Below, in pieces: positions 47,401-56,240 of a stretch of 64,000 nt of DNA. The DNA lies in contig JAWKRP010000032.1 in NCBI GenBank assembly GCA_041389565.1, positions 30,695 through 94,694 of the forward strand, given 5' to 3'. The position numbers and the translations under genes are program-made. Positions within the stretch are counted from its first letter, which is position 1. The number at the start of each line of letters is the position of its first letter. Under the pieces are notes generated by a model, which was not told the origin of the DNA, did not search any database, and saw only the letters and a program-made list of their open reading frames with translations. The stretch comes from JACKEQ01 sp041389565 (GTDB lineage: Bacteria; Myxococcota_A; UBA796; GCA-2862545).

Positions 47401-48647
47401 CCCCCGCCGGGCTCCGCTGGGTGTGGCACGAGCTCACCCGTCCGCGCGGGCACCAGCGGCACCGGTTCTACCGGGTCGGTCGCGGCTCCCGCTCCGGCGT
47501 CGCGCTGCTCATGGTGATCACCAGCATCATGCTGCTCACGGTGCTCGTCACCGAGATCACCCACGGGGCCGCCGTACGCGTGCAGCTCGCGCGGCACCAC
47601 CGCGACGAGGTGCGCGCCGAAGCCCTCGCGAACTCGGGCGTGCAGATCTACCGACTCGTGCTGATGGCGAGCAAGATGCTCGGCAGCAACCCGATGATCG
47701 CGCAGTTCGCCCCCATGCTCGGCGTCAACGGCGACTCGCTCTGGCAGATGGTGCCGTTCATCAACACCCAGATGATGCGCATGCTGCTCGTCACGGGCGG
47801 AGATGTCGACGAGGTCGGGGCCGGTGGGCTCACCGAGGAGCAGATCGCGCAGTCCCGCGAGCGCTCAGGGGCGTTCGACAAGAACTTCCTCGACTTCGAC
47901 GGCGACTTCCAGGCCCGCATCGACGACGAGAACCGCTTCATCTTCGTCGGGAACTTCCGGTCGACCGACCTCGAGCAGCTCCAGGACAGCGCGGTCACGC
48001 AGCAGCTGCTCGGGCTCATGACGCGCGAGAACTACGACCAGTACCTGTACGACAACAACCTCGAGAAGATGGAGCTCATCGCGAACCTGGTCGACTGGAC
48101 CGACGCCGACGACCTCCGCCTGTGGGAAGGGGGCCGCGAGGACTCCCTGTACGAGCGGCTCGACAGCCCGTACCGCTCCAAGAACGCGCCGTTCGACACG
48201 CTCGAGGAGATCCGGCTCGTCGACGGCTGGCACCTCGACGGCGTGTGGGAGCGCATGGGTCGGCACCTGACGATCTACGGCGGCGGGAAGGTGAACGTGA
48301 ACACCGCCCACCAGCCCGTCATCTTCGCGCTCCTGCAGGGCTACACCGAGGTGCAGTACCCCGACCAGGTCATCAAGGACTGGGTCGACCTGTTCGTGCA
48401 GTACCGGTCGCTGCCGGTCGCCGAGGGCGGGCTGTACATCAAGACCGGTCAGCAGTTCTACCAGTTCATGACCGAGCAGCTCGGCGTGCCGCTCAACCCC
48501 GACGTCGCGAACGTCGTGACGGGCGAGAGCACCACGTTCCGGGTCACCTCCACGGGTGAGGTCGGCGACGCTCGCGTCGAGATCACCGCCGTCATCGACT
48601 ACTCGCGCAACCCGACTGGGGACATCCTCTACTGGAAGGTGAAGTAA
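47397..48647 (+). CDS. gspK: Minor pseudopilin GspK
   Basis: The pilin signal RSG-VALLMVITSIMLLTVL lacks Glu5, the hallmark of GspK, which caps the tip. The large helical insertion domain includes NLVDWTDADDLRLWEGG, the conserved NLxDWxDxD block, and GKVNVNTAHQPVIFALL, the V-N-V-N-T-A motif. GTG 47397 has GGAGG upstream and overlaps gspJ. The N-terminal leader of about 30 residues is long and basic. 416 residues. Stop TAA overlaps the gspL ATG. Confidence 0.93.
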   Translation: MTPAGLRWVWHELTRPRGHQRHRFYRVGRGSRSGVALLMVITSIMLLTVLVTEITHGAAVRVQLARHHRDEVRAEALANSGVQIYRLVLMASKMLGSNPMIAQFAPMLGVNGDSLWQMVPFINTQMMRMLLVTGGDVDEVGAGGLTEEQIAQSRERSGAFDKNFLDFDGDFQARIDDENRFIFVGNFRSTDLEQLQDSAVTQQLLGLMTRENYDQYLYDNNLEKMELIANLVDWTDADDLRLWEGGREDSLYERLDSPYRSKNAPFDTLEEIRLVDGWHLDGVWERMGRHLTIYGGGKVNVNTAHQPVIFALLQGYTEVQYPDQVIKDWVDLFVQYRSLPVAEGGLYIKTGQQFYQFMTEQLGVPLNPDVANVVTGESTTFRVTSTGEVGDARVEITAVIDYSRNPTGDILYWKVK

Positions 48648-50248
48648 TGCCGCTTCTGATCGGCGTGGACCTCGGGTCGCACGCAGTGAAGGTCACCACC
48701 TACCGGAGCACGGGTCGTCGCGTGGAGCTCGAGAACCGCTTCAGCTACCCCGTGCCCCAGAACGGCGGCGTGCCCGCGCTCACCACCAAGATGGCGGCCC
48801 TCGAGGCGCTGCTCGACGACAACCCCGGCTGGTCGTCCGCCACCGTGGGGCTCGTGATGCAGGGGGAGGAGGTCTCCTTCCGGCCCATGACGCTGCCGTT
48901 CACCGACCGCGCGCAGGTCGAGAAGACCCTGCCGTTCGCCATCGAAGGCGAGGTGCCGTTCGATCTCGACGACATGGTTCTCGGCTGGCGCATGGTGAAG
49001 GCGGGCGAGAGCTCGCGGGTGATGACCGTTCTCAGCCGCACCGACGTGCTCCAGCGCACCCTCGAGCAGCTCGCGGAGCGCGGGGTCGACCCGCGGAACG
49101 TGGTGCCCGACGGCGAGCTCCTCGGTCTGTACGCGCCCACGGGCACGGTCGCCGTGATCGACGTGGGGCACCTGCACACCACCGTGGCCGTCGTGGTGGA
49201 GGGCGAGGTGCGGGCCTGTCGGGCCGTGAACGTCGGAGGCTGGAACTTCACCAAGGCCATCCAGAACGCGCTCCAGTGCGAGTGGGCCCACGCAGAGGCC
49301 CTCAAGCACGGGCAGATCGAAGACGACGAGGCGACGCACGGCGGCGCACCCCGCTCCGGGTACGCCAGCCTGCCGCCCGCCGCCAAGGCCGCGGTCGACG
49401 GGCCGATGGGGCAGCTGCTCGCCGAGGTCCGCTCGACGCTCATCCGGTTCGAGGACGAGCTGAAGCTCGATCTCGGCGCCATCCACGTGTGCGGCGGCGG
49501 GTCCCGCATCCCCGAGCTCGTGGAGTACCTGCGCGGCGACCTCGGGCTGCCGGTCGAGACCTGCGTCGACCCCGACGGGGAAGAGGTTCCCGCCGTCCAT
49601 GCCGCGAGCCACGCGATGGCCCGGTACGTCGCGGGCCTGTCGGACGCTCCGCACGTCGAGCTCCGCGTCGGAGACCTCGTGTACACGGGCGGGGTGAACA
49701 CCCTGCGAGCCGTGCTGACCTACGGGACCGCCGGCGCAGCGTTCTTCGCGGTCGCGGCCATCGCCATCTTCGCGTTCCAGTACGTCAGCCTGCTCGGGGA
49801 GCTCTCCGAGGTGAACGCACGGGTCGCGAAGGTCGTCACCGAGACGTTCCCGGAGGTCCCCGAGTCGCAGGTCGACTCCGGCACCAAGGCCGTCGCCATC
49901 ATGACCGAGTTCACGCAGGACACCGTGCGTCGATCCGAAGCGCTCCCGCCGGCCAATCCCGGGGCTCCCCGCACGATCGACCGCCTGTACCAGCTCCTCG
50001 CGGCCTTCCCGCCGCACGAGGAGGTGCCCATCGAGCTCACCAGCCTCGACGTGCTGCCCGAGCTCATCGTGTTCGAGGGCGAGACCGACGGCTTCGCACA
50101 GTCGGCGAAGATCGAGGAATCCCTGCAGAGCAGCGCGAAGTTCAAGGGTGCGAACAAGGACAGCGAGAACCGCACCACCCAGGGCAAGGTCAAGTTCAAG
50201 TTCAGCGTGCCGCTCGACGGTAGCGCCAGCGAAGAGGAGGAGGGCTGA
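48647..50248 (+). CDS. gspL: Type II secretion protein GspL with complete actin-like (PilM) domain
   Basis: Links the cytoplasmic ATPase to the periplasmic platform. Residues 1-340 form an actin-like domain with phosphate-1 GVDLGSHAVKVT, phosphate-2 AVIDVGHLHTTVAVV and an adenosine-like GGGSRIPELVEYL, closer to PilM/FtsA than to the reduced GspL fold. A membrane helix at about 365-385 (YGTAGAAFFAVAAIAIFAF) leads to a ferredoxin-like periplasmic domain. 533 residues, longer than typical GspL. ATG 48647 overlaps the gspK stop. Retained ATP-type motifs suggest nucleotide binding, not known in classical GspL. Confidence 0.88.
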   Translation: MPLLIGVDLGSHAVKVTTYRSTGRRVELENRFSYPVPQNGGVPALTTKMAALEALLDDNPGWSSATVGLVMQGEEVSFRPMTLPFTDRAQVEKTLPFAIEGEVPFDLDDMVLGWRMVKAGESSRVMTVLSRTDVLQRTLEQLAERGVDPRNVVPDGELLGLYAPTGTVAVIDVGHLHTTVAVVVEGEVRACRAVNVGGWNFTKAIQNALQCEWAHAEALKHGQIEDDEATHGGAPRSGYASLPPAAKAAVDGPMGQLLAEVRSTLIRFEDELKLDLGAIHVCGGGSRIPELVEYLRGDLGLPVETCVDPDGEEVPAVHAASHAMARYVAGLSDAPHVELRVGDLVYTGGVNTLRAVLTYGTAGAAFFAVAAIAIFAFQYVSLLGELSEVNARVAKVVTETFPEVPESQVDSGTKAVAIMTEFTQDTVRRSEALPPANPGAPRTIDRLYQLLAAFPPHEEVPIELTSLDVLPELIVFEGETDGFAQSAKIEESLQSSAKFKGANKDSENRTTQGKVKFKFSVPLDGSASEEEEG

Positions 50249-50814
50249 TGGCCATGGGTGGAATCCGGGGGGCCGTCGAGGCCCAGCTCGAGAAGATGTC
50301 GCCCCGCGACAAGCGCCTGCTCACCGGGCTCATCCTGTTCGTGAGCTTCACGGTCCTGATCCTCATGACCTACACGCTCGTGTCGGTCCGGCAGGGGCTC
50401 GAAGACCGCGTGCGGTCTGCGAAGACCACCCTGGTCGAGGTGCAGCGCCTCCAGCACGAGTACGACGTGGCGGCTGCCACCCTGAAGGCCCAGGAGACGC
50501 GCCTCGAGCAGTACGCGGGCCAGCAGCTGTCGGCCTACGTCGAGCAGCTCGCGGTGGAGCAGGGCATCCAGGAAGGCCTGCGCGATGCCCAGCGCGTCGA
50601 GCAGATCGAAGAGAACGGGCTCGTGTCGACCAAGTGGAAGGTCGTGCTGAAGGGCCGCTCGTACGACGAAGCCATCCGCTTCCTGCTCGCGCTCGAGAAC
50701 AACGGGTACCCCATCCGCGTCGAGAACGCGCGGCTCAAGCGGGTCACCGTGAAGCGCGAGGCCGCGGTCGACCTCACGATCGACCTCATCACCTTCAAGG
50801 TCGCGGAGAGCTGA
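50248..50814 (+). CDS. gspM: Type II secretion protein GspM
   Basis: Bitopic inner-membrane protein that pairs with GspL. A short cytoplasmic tail with MSPRDKRLLTG precedes one helix (LILFVSFTVLILMTYTLVSV), then coiled coil (EDRVRSAKTTLVEVQRLQHE) and a ferredoxin-like domain ending in VDLTIDLITFKV. 188 residues. ATG 50248 overlaps the gspL stop. Sequence similarity is low across this family; identity relies on the position between gspL and gspN plus topology. Confidence 0.85.
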   Translation: MAMGGIRGAVEAQLEKMSPRDKRLLTGLILFVSFTVLILMTYTLVSVRQGLEDRVRSAKTTLVEVQRLQHEYDVAAATLKAQETRLEQYAGQQLSAYVEQLAVEQGIQEGLRDAQRVEQIEENGLVSTKWKVVLKGRSYDEAIRFLLALENNGYPIRVENARLKRVTVKREAAVDLTIDLITFKVAES

Positions 50815-50815
50815 G

Positions 50816-52045
50816 ATGAAGCGCCTGATCGTCGTGCTCGCAGGGCTCCTCTGGGCCGCCGTCCTGTTCGTGTTCACGCTGTGGTTCACGTTCCCGGGCG
50901 ACGCCGTGGCGGAGCGCGTGGAGTACCAGGTCTCCACGGCCTCGCGGGGGAACTACGCGCTCGACCTCGGGTCCGTCGGGCCGTGGTGGCTGGGTCTGTC
51001 GACCGACTCCGTGAAGGTCTACACCCGCGAGAAGCGCACGGATCCGCCGAACAAGCTCATGATGATCGCGACCGACGCCCGGATGGCGGCCGGTCTCTTC
51101 AGCCTGATGGCCCGGGAGCCCCGTGTCTCCGGGTCGGTCACGCTCGGCCTCGACGGAACGCTCGACTACGTCGTGGGAACCTCGATGGACGACAAGGGCA
51201 AGCAGCTCCTGGTCACCGAGGTGAAGCTCGAGGGGCAGAGCTTCCCGCTCGGCGAGCTGCTCGCGCTGGTCCCCGGCGCCACGCTCGACGCCACGGGCAA
51301 GCTCGACCTCCAGCTCGACCTCGAGGCGCCCGACGGGCTGTCGAAGGCCGACGGCATCATCTCGCTCAACGGCAAGGGTCTGTCGCTCGTGAACCCCGAG
51401 CTCCCGGTGATCGGCCCGATGGGGCGCGACGTCCAGATCGCCGAGCTCGACATCAAGCTCGACGCCGACGAGGGCCGCGCCCGCGTCGATCGCGGCACCA
51501 TCCAGAGCGACATGGCGAACATCCGGATCACCGGCGACATCGGGCTCGCCGACGACATCGGGCGCTCGAACCTCAACCTCAACCTCGAGATCGAGCTCGA
51601 CGAGTCGATGCAGGCGTTCGCGAGCTTCCTGAAAGACGCCGAGAAGGGCGGCAAGTACTACTTCGAGTGCCGCGGCACCCTCAACGCCATCGACCGCGCC
51701 TGCCGCGCCGCGGGCAGCAACCGGACCGCCACTCGCCCCGGCGGGGCCGTGCGTCCGCGTCCCGTGGCCGCGGGCGCGCCCCGTCCCGTGGTCCCCGCTT
51801 CCGACGGGAACACCGACGAAGACCGCGAGAAGCGCCGCCAGGAGCTCCAGGAGCGCCTGAAGCAGCGCCGCGAGCAGCGTCGGGCCGAGCGCGAGGGTGG
51901 GGGGCCGAAGCGCCCGGGTGAGGGGGTCGACGAGCCGGTCGACGAAGACCCCGTCGACGAAGAGCTGCCGCCCGAGGACGAGGAGCTGCCCCCCGAAGAG
52001 GAGCTGCCGCTCGACGAGGGCGAAGAGGAGTTCTTCGAGGAGTGA
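50816..52045 (+). CDS. gspN: Type II secretion protein GspN with charged C-terminal tail
   Basis: One N-terminal membrane helix (VVLAGLLWAAVLFVFTLWF) and a periplasmic beta domain with GDAVAERVEYQVSTASRGNY, VSGSVTLGLDGTLDYV and DATGKLDLQLDLEAP, as in deltaproteobacterial GspN. The last 110 residues are unusual: a Pro-rich linker, an Arg/Glu-rich helix (QERLKQRREQRRAERE) and a Glu/Asp/Pro tail ending EEEFFEE. 409 residues. ATG 50816 follows the gspM stop by one base. The end overlaps the next gene (GTGA). GspN is accessory in most systems. Confidence 0.88.
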   Translation: MKRLIVVLAGLLWAAVLFVFTLWFTFPGDAVAERVEYQVSTASRGNYALDLGSVGPWWLGLSTDSVKVYTREKRTDPPNKLMMIATDARMAAGLFSLMAREPRVSGSVTLGLDGTLDYVVGTSMDDKGKQLLVTEVKLEGQSFPLGELLALVPGATLDATGKLDLQLDLEAPDGLSKADGIISLNGKGLSLVNPELPVIGPMGRDVQIAELDIKLDADEGRARVDRGTIQSDMANIRITGDIGLADDIGRSNLNLNLEIELDESMQAFASFLKDAEKGGKYYFECRGTLNAIDRACRAAGSNRTATRPGGAVRPRPVAAGAPRPVVPASDGNTDEDREKRRQELQERLKQRREQRRAEREGGGPKRPGEGVDEPVDEDPVDEELPPEDEELPPEEELPLDEGEEEFFEE

Positions 52046-52371
52046 CCCGTCGGGACGCCCTCTTCCTCGACCTCGAGATCAAGATGCTCGGGCAGGAGCG
52101 GTACGGGCGGATGCAGCTGCGCATCCGGCCCGGGCTGGGGCCCGCGGAGGCCGCGCTGGTCGAGGTCTGCGCGACGGCAGGTCAGGACTTCCAGGGGCAC
52201 GTGGACCGGATCTGGGTGCACCCCATCGACACCCGCGTGGACACGGTGCAGTCGCTGGTTCGCGGCGCGGTACGTCTGGCGGTGCGACACGGGCTCGGCG
52301 GAGACGTGGAGTGGGCCCGGGAGTGGGTGCCCCCGCGGTGGTTCCAGGTGCGGTGCGTCAGGCCTGCATGA
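52042..52371 (+). CDS. Unknown 109-residue protein at the end of the gsp operon
   Basis: GTG 52042 overlaps the gspN stop, so it is probably the last gene of the operon. The sequence is soluble, with helix-strand mixture and several Trp/Arg (EWAREWVPPRWFQVRC). It contains DALFLDLEIKMLG, which loosely suggests an acidic-site fold, but no family can be named. It converges on thiE with 14 bases of overlap. Role in secretion is only suggested by position. Confidence 0.6.
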   Translation: MTRRDALFLDLEIKMLGQERYGRMQLRIRPGLGPAEAALVEVCATAGQDFQGHVDRIWVHPIDTRVDTVQSLVRGAVRLAVRHGLGGDVEWAREWVPPRWFQVRCVRPA

Positions 52372-53032
52372 ACGCGCGTACGGCCGCCTCGGGGTCGGGG
52401 ACGGCGCACACGCCACGGATGACCGCCCAGCTGTCGGCGCCGGCAGCACGGACCGCCGCGACGCGCTCCACCGTGATGCCCCCGATGGCGACGAGCGGCA
52501 GATCGGTGCGCGTGCGGGCCTCGCGCAGCAGGTCGAGCCCGCGGACGGGCTTCGGCCGCGACAGGTTGGGGGTGTCGTACATCGGGCCCACCGCCACGTA
52601 GTCGGCGTGCGGGAGGGCCGCGTCGAGCTCGTCGGGCGTGTTGTTCGACACCCCGATCAGCCCGTGCGGACCGAGGATCCTGCGCGCTTCCGACGCCGGG
52701 AGGTCGGCCTGGCCGACGTGGACCCCATCAGCCCCGACCTCCGCCGCGATGTCGGGGTGGTCGTTGATCAGGAGCAGGGCCCCGACGGGGCGGGTGATCT
52801 CGAGCATCTCGCGCGCCGCGTCGGCCACTTCTGCACGCGACCAGCCCTTCGCCCGGAGCTGCATCACGCGGCACCCGCCAGCGACGAAAGCACGCGCGGA
52901 CAACGCCGGGTTTCCACCGACCGTGACGTCGGCGATGGCGTACAGCCCGCGGATCCGGGCCCGAATTCCCGCGCGTGGGTGGACAGATCCCCGCGAAGCT
53001 GACAAAGTACGGTCCTCCCCCGCCGCGGTCAT
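52358..53032 (-). CDS. thiE: Thiamine-phosphate synthase
   Basis: Joins HMP pyrophosphate to HET phosphate to form thiamine phosphate. The TIM barrel has RVMQLRAKGWSRAEV, LLINDHPDIAAEVGADGVHV (phosphate and Mg site), GQADLPASEAR, GVSNNTPDEL, DYVAVGPMYDTPN, KPVRGLDLLR and LVAIGGITVERV, in canonical order. 224 residues from ATG 53032; the ribosome site there is weak and the first 30 residues are not conserved, so a downstream start is possible. No TPP riboswitch was seen upstream, unlike thiC. Confidence 0.93.
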   Translation of the reverse strand: MTAAGEDRTLSASRGSVHPRAGIRARIRGLYAIADVTVGGNPALSARAFVAGGCRVMQLRAKGWSRAEVADAAREMLEITRPVGALLLINDHPDIAAEVGADGVHVGQADLPASEARRILGPHGLIGVSNNTPDELDAALPHADYVAVGPMYDTPNLSRPKPVRGLDLLREARTRTDLPLVAIGGITVERVAAVRAAGADSWAVIRGVCAVPDPEAAVRAFMQA

Positions 53033-53077
53033 TCCCCCCGACCGCACACCCACCCGCCATACTCCCCGGAAAGCGCC

Positions 53078-54958
53078 ATGACCACGCTCCTGACCTGGCT
53101 CGTCCTCGCCATGCCTGCGTTCGCGTCGGAGACTCCTCCCGATGCCGAGCCCACCGACACCGAGCCGGCCGACGACGGGGAAGGCGAGAACGACGACCTG
53201 CCGGCCGTCGAGGAGGGTCCCGAGCCCGACGCGCCCGCCGAGGAAGCGCCCACCGACGGCATCTGGCAGTGGGTCGAGAAGCTCGAGGGCGAGATCCCCA
53301 CCGAAGAGCAGCTCGAGGCCCTCGTCGAGTCCGAGAAGGAGCGCCTCACGGAGCAGTCGCTGCTCGAAGAGCTCGCCGCCGCCGACCCGCCGCTGAAGAT
53401 GTACAACGACCCTGCGGGCGTGCTGTACGTCGACCCGCTGTTCCTCGACCGCGTCGACCCGAGCGAGTTCGACATCCCGGTCGAGGTGAACGGCGCCGTC
53501 GAGAAGTGGGTGGAGTACTTCACGGGGCCCGGCCGCAAGTACTACGAGCGGTGGCTCGCCCGCAGCACGCGCTACCGCCCCATGATGTACGAGAAGCTCG
53601 ACAAGGCGGGCCTCCCGCGCGACCTCGTATACCTGTCGATGATCGAGAGCGGGTACAACGCGCACGCCTACAGCCACGCGCACGCCGCGGGTCTGTGGCA
53701 GTTCATCCCCAGCACCGGCAAGCTCTACAAGCTCCGCGTCGACTACTGGGTCGACGACCGGCGCGACCCCGCGCGCTCGACCGACGCCGCCATCGCGTTC
53801 CTCGGCGAGCTGCACCAGATGTTCGGGGACTGGCGCCTCGCGTGGGCCTCGTACAACACCGGCCCCGGCCGGGTGCGCCGTGCGGTCCGCAGCTCGGGCA
53901 CGACCGACTTCTGGAAGATCGCGAGCGGCCCGTACCTCGCGTCCGAGACCGACAACTACGTGCCGAAGATCATGGCGGCCGCCATCATCGGCAAGCACCC
54001 CGAGCGCTACGGGTTCGAGAACATCCAGTTCCAGGACGAGCTGGCCTACGACGAGGTCCAGGTCGACGGGTCGGTCGAGGTGAGCATCCTCGCGAAGTCC
54101 GCCGGCATGTCGGAAGACGAGTTCCGCTACCTGAACCCCGCGCTGCGTCGGTACGCCACGCCGCCCGAGGGCCACACCATCCGCGTGGTCGCGGGGCGAA
54201 AGGACACCTTCGTGGCCGCGCTCGCGAAGGTCCCGAAGGACGAGCGCCTCTCGTTCACCAAGCACACCGTGAAGCGCGGGGAGACGCTGTCCAAGATCGC
54301 GTCCGCGTACGGCGTCAGCACGTCGGCCATCAGCCGGGCCAACCGCCTCGCGAACGTCGACCGCATCTACGTCGGCATGCGCCTCGTCATCCCGCGCGGC
54401 GGCAGCATGCCGGAAGACGAGCCGGTCGTGGCGTCCACCAGCTCCCCGACGAAGTCGAAGTCGACGTCGGCGCCCACCACGCACACCGTGCGCAGCGGCG
54501 ACACGCTGTCGGGCATCGCGACGAAGTACGGCACCACCACCACGTCGCTGCGCACGCTGAACAACATCTCGGGGAGCCGCATCTACGTGGGCCAGACGCT
54601 CAAGGTACGCGGGAGCGGCTCGTCTGCGCCGGCCTCCACCACGGCTCGCACCACGCTGCACACCATCCAGCGCGGCGAGACCCTGTCGGGCATCGCGACG
54701 AAGTACGGCACCACCACCGCCAGCCTGCAGAAGCTCAACGGCATCCGGAACGCCTCCAGCATCCAGAGCGGCCAGCGCATCAAGGTGCCCGCCACTCAGG
54801 TCGCGTCCTCGTCGTGGACGACCTACACGGTCCGCTCGGGCGACAGCCTCGGGAAGATCGCGTCGGCGCGGGGCTGCTCGGTGTCCGAGCTGCAGAAGTG
54901 GAACGGCCTGTCGTCCACCACCATCCACCCGGGCCAGAAGCTCAAGATCCGCCAGTAG
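53078..54958 (+). CDS. Lytic transglycosylase with four LysM domains (MltD-like)
   Basis: Exported murein transglycosylase of 626 residues. After the signal peptide (LLTWLVLAMPAFAS) and a Glu/Pro-rich linker comes the SLT domain: catalytic Glu in SMIESGYNAHAYS, HAAGLWQFIPSTG, and the substrate motif WASYNTGPGRVRR. Four LysM repeats follow, seen as TVKRGETLSKIASAYGV, TVRSGDTLSGIATKYGT, TIQRGETLSGIATKYGT and TVRSGDSLGKIASARGC. LysM binds glycan chains. No lipobox, so a soluble periplasmic or surface form is likely. It overlaps the convergent histidine kinase by 17 bases. Confidence 0.94.
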   Translation: MTTLLTWLVLAMPAFASETPPDAEPTDTEPADDGEGENDDLPAVEEGPEPDAPAEEAPTDGIWQWVEKLEGEIPTEEQLEALVESEKERLTEQSLLEELAAADPPLKMYNDPAGVLYVDPLFLDRVDPSEFDIPVEVNGAVEKWVEYFTGPGRKYYERWLARSTRYRPMMYEKLDKAGLPRDLVYLSMIESGYNAHAYSHAHAAGLWQFIPSTGKLYKLRVDYWVDDRRDPARSTDAAIAFLGELHQMFGDWRLAWASYNTGPGRVRRAVRSSGTTDFWKIASGPYLASETDNYVPKIMAAAIIGKHPERYGFENIQFQDELAYDEVQVDGSVEVSILAKSAGMSEDEFRYLNPALRRYATPPEGHTIRVVAGRKDTFVAALAKVPKDERLSFTKHTVKRGETLSKIASAYGVSTSAISRANRLANVDRIYVGMRLVIPRGGSMPEDEPVVASTSSPTKSKSTSAPTTHTVRSGDTLSGIATKYGTTTTSLRTLNNISGSRIYVGQTLKVRGSGSSAPASTTARTTLHTIQRGETLSGIATKYGTTTASLQKLNGIRNASSIQSGQRIKVPATQVASSSWTTYTVRSGDSLGKIASARGCSVSELQKWNGLSSTTIHPGQKLKIRQ

Positions 54959-56240
54959 ATCGCGGCAGCACGAGCGAGAAGGTCGACCCCACGTCGACCG
55001 CGCTCGTGACCTGGATGTGCCCGCCCATCAGCTGGACGAACGCCCGCGTGAGCGCCAGCCCGAGCCCCGTGCCCTGGTGCTCCTCGGGCTTCACCTGCTC
55101 GAAGGCGTCGAAGATGCCAGCGAGGCGATGCGCCGGGATGCCCCGCCCGGTGTCGATCACGTCGATCCAGACGGCGCCGTCGCGCTCCCGCGTCGCAATG
55201 CGGATGGTGCCCTCGTGGGTGAACTTCGCCGCGTTGCCCACGAGGTTGAGCAGGCACTGGCGCAGCCGCATCGCATCGGCCGCGACCGGGGTGCACACGG
55301 CGTCTTCGACCACCAGCACGTTGCCGTGCCGTGCCACGAGCGGACCGGCTGTGGCCGCGACCTCCGACAGCACCTCGTCGAGGTGGACGGGCTCGAGGAC
55401 CAGCTCCATCTTGCCTGCGTCGATCTTGGACAGGTCGAGCAGATCGTTGATCAGCGCCAGCAGGTGCCGACCGGCGTGCAGGATCCGGCTCAGATCCTCG
55501 GCCTCGCCGTTCGCGGCCTCCTCCTGGAGCATCTCCGTGTAGCCGAGGATCGCGTTGAGGGGCGTACGCAGCTCGTGGCTGACGTTCGCGAGGAAGCGGC
55601 CGCGCGCCACCTCGGTCTCGCGCGAGACGTGGGCATCCATGCGGGCCTCGTGCAGCGCGAGCTCGGCCGCCCGCACCTCGCGGAGGTCGTGCACCACGAG
55701 CAGCACGCCGTCCAGCCGCTGATCCACCACGATCGGCACGAGCTGCCACGCGGCTTCGATGCGTCCGAACCCGCCTTCCACGGCCCCGGACGTCTCCCCG
55801 AGCCCGCGCCCCACGATCCCTGCGACCTCGATGGCGTGCCCGTGCGCATCGAGGAGGTCCACGAGGCTGTCGAGGTGCGCGCCCGCCGACACCTCGCCCA
55901 GCAGGTCGCTCGCCTGCGCGTTGCAGAACTGCACGAGCAGCTCCGCGTCGGTGTACACGACGGCCTGGGGCAGCGACTCGATCATCTGCGCCAGCCGCTC
56001 CCGGTCTGCCGCGATCTGCCGGGACAGGGCTTCCATCTCGCGGCTCGAGATCTCGAGCGCGCGCTGCGCCGTGTACCGCTCCTCGTCCGTCGACCGGTAC
56101 GTCGCATCCACACGGGCCAGGAAGCGCGCCCACGTCTCCGCGTCGGGCGGCCCCGTCTCGGGGTCGATCCCGAACTTCCGGAGCTGCCGCTGGAGCGTGC
56201 GGTGGAGCGAGACTTCCTCGAGATCGCGGGGCTTGCCCAC
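54942..56240 (-). CDS. PAS-domain histidine kinase, coupled to the FIST sensor
   Basis: Soluble sensor kinase of 432 residues. A coiled region (60-90) is followed by a PAS-like domain (PQAVVYTDAELLVQFCNAQA), HisKA with His222 in SHELRTPLNAILGYTEML, and the HATPase with N box NLVGNAAKFTHEG, G1 DVIDTGRGIP and G2 GTGLGLALT. No receiver or membrane helix. GTG 56240 overlaps the FIST gene stop by one base, so both are on one transcript. FIST plus histidine kinase is the arrangement of NosP and its kinase. A response regulator is not in the window. Confidence 0.92.
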   Translation of the reverse strand: MGKPRDLEEVSLHRTLQRQLRKFGIDPETGPPDAETWARFLARVDATYRSTDEERYTAQRALEISSREMEALSRQIAADRERLAQMIESLPQAVVYTDAELLVQFCNAQASDLLGEVSAGAHLDSLVDLLDAHGHAIEVAGIVGRGLGETSGAVEGGFGRIEAAWQLVPIVVDQRLDGVLLVVHDLREVRAAELALHEARMDAHVSRETEVARGRFLANVSHELRTPLNAILGYTEMLQEEAANGEAEDLSRILHAGRHLLALINDLLDLSKIDAGKMELVLEPVHLDEVLSEVAATAGPLVARHGNVLVVEDAVCTPVAADAMRLRQCLLNLVGNAAKFTHEGTIRIATRERDGAVWIDVIDTGRGIPAHRLAGIFDAFEQVKPEEHQGTGLGLALTRAFVQLMGGHIQVTSAVDVGSTFSLVLPRSTGGS

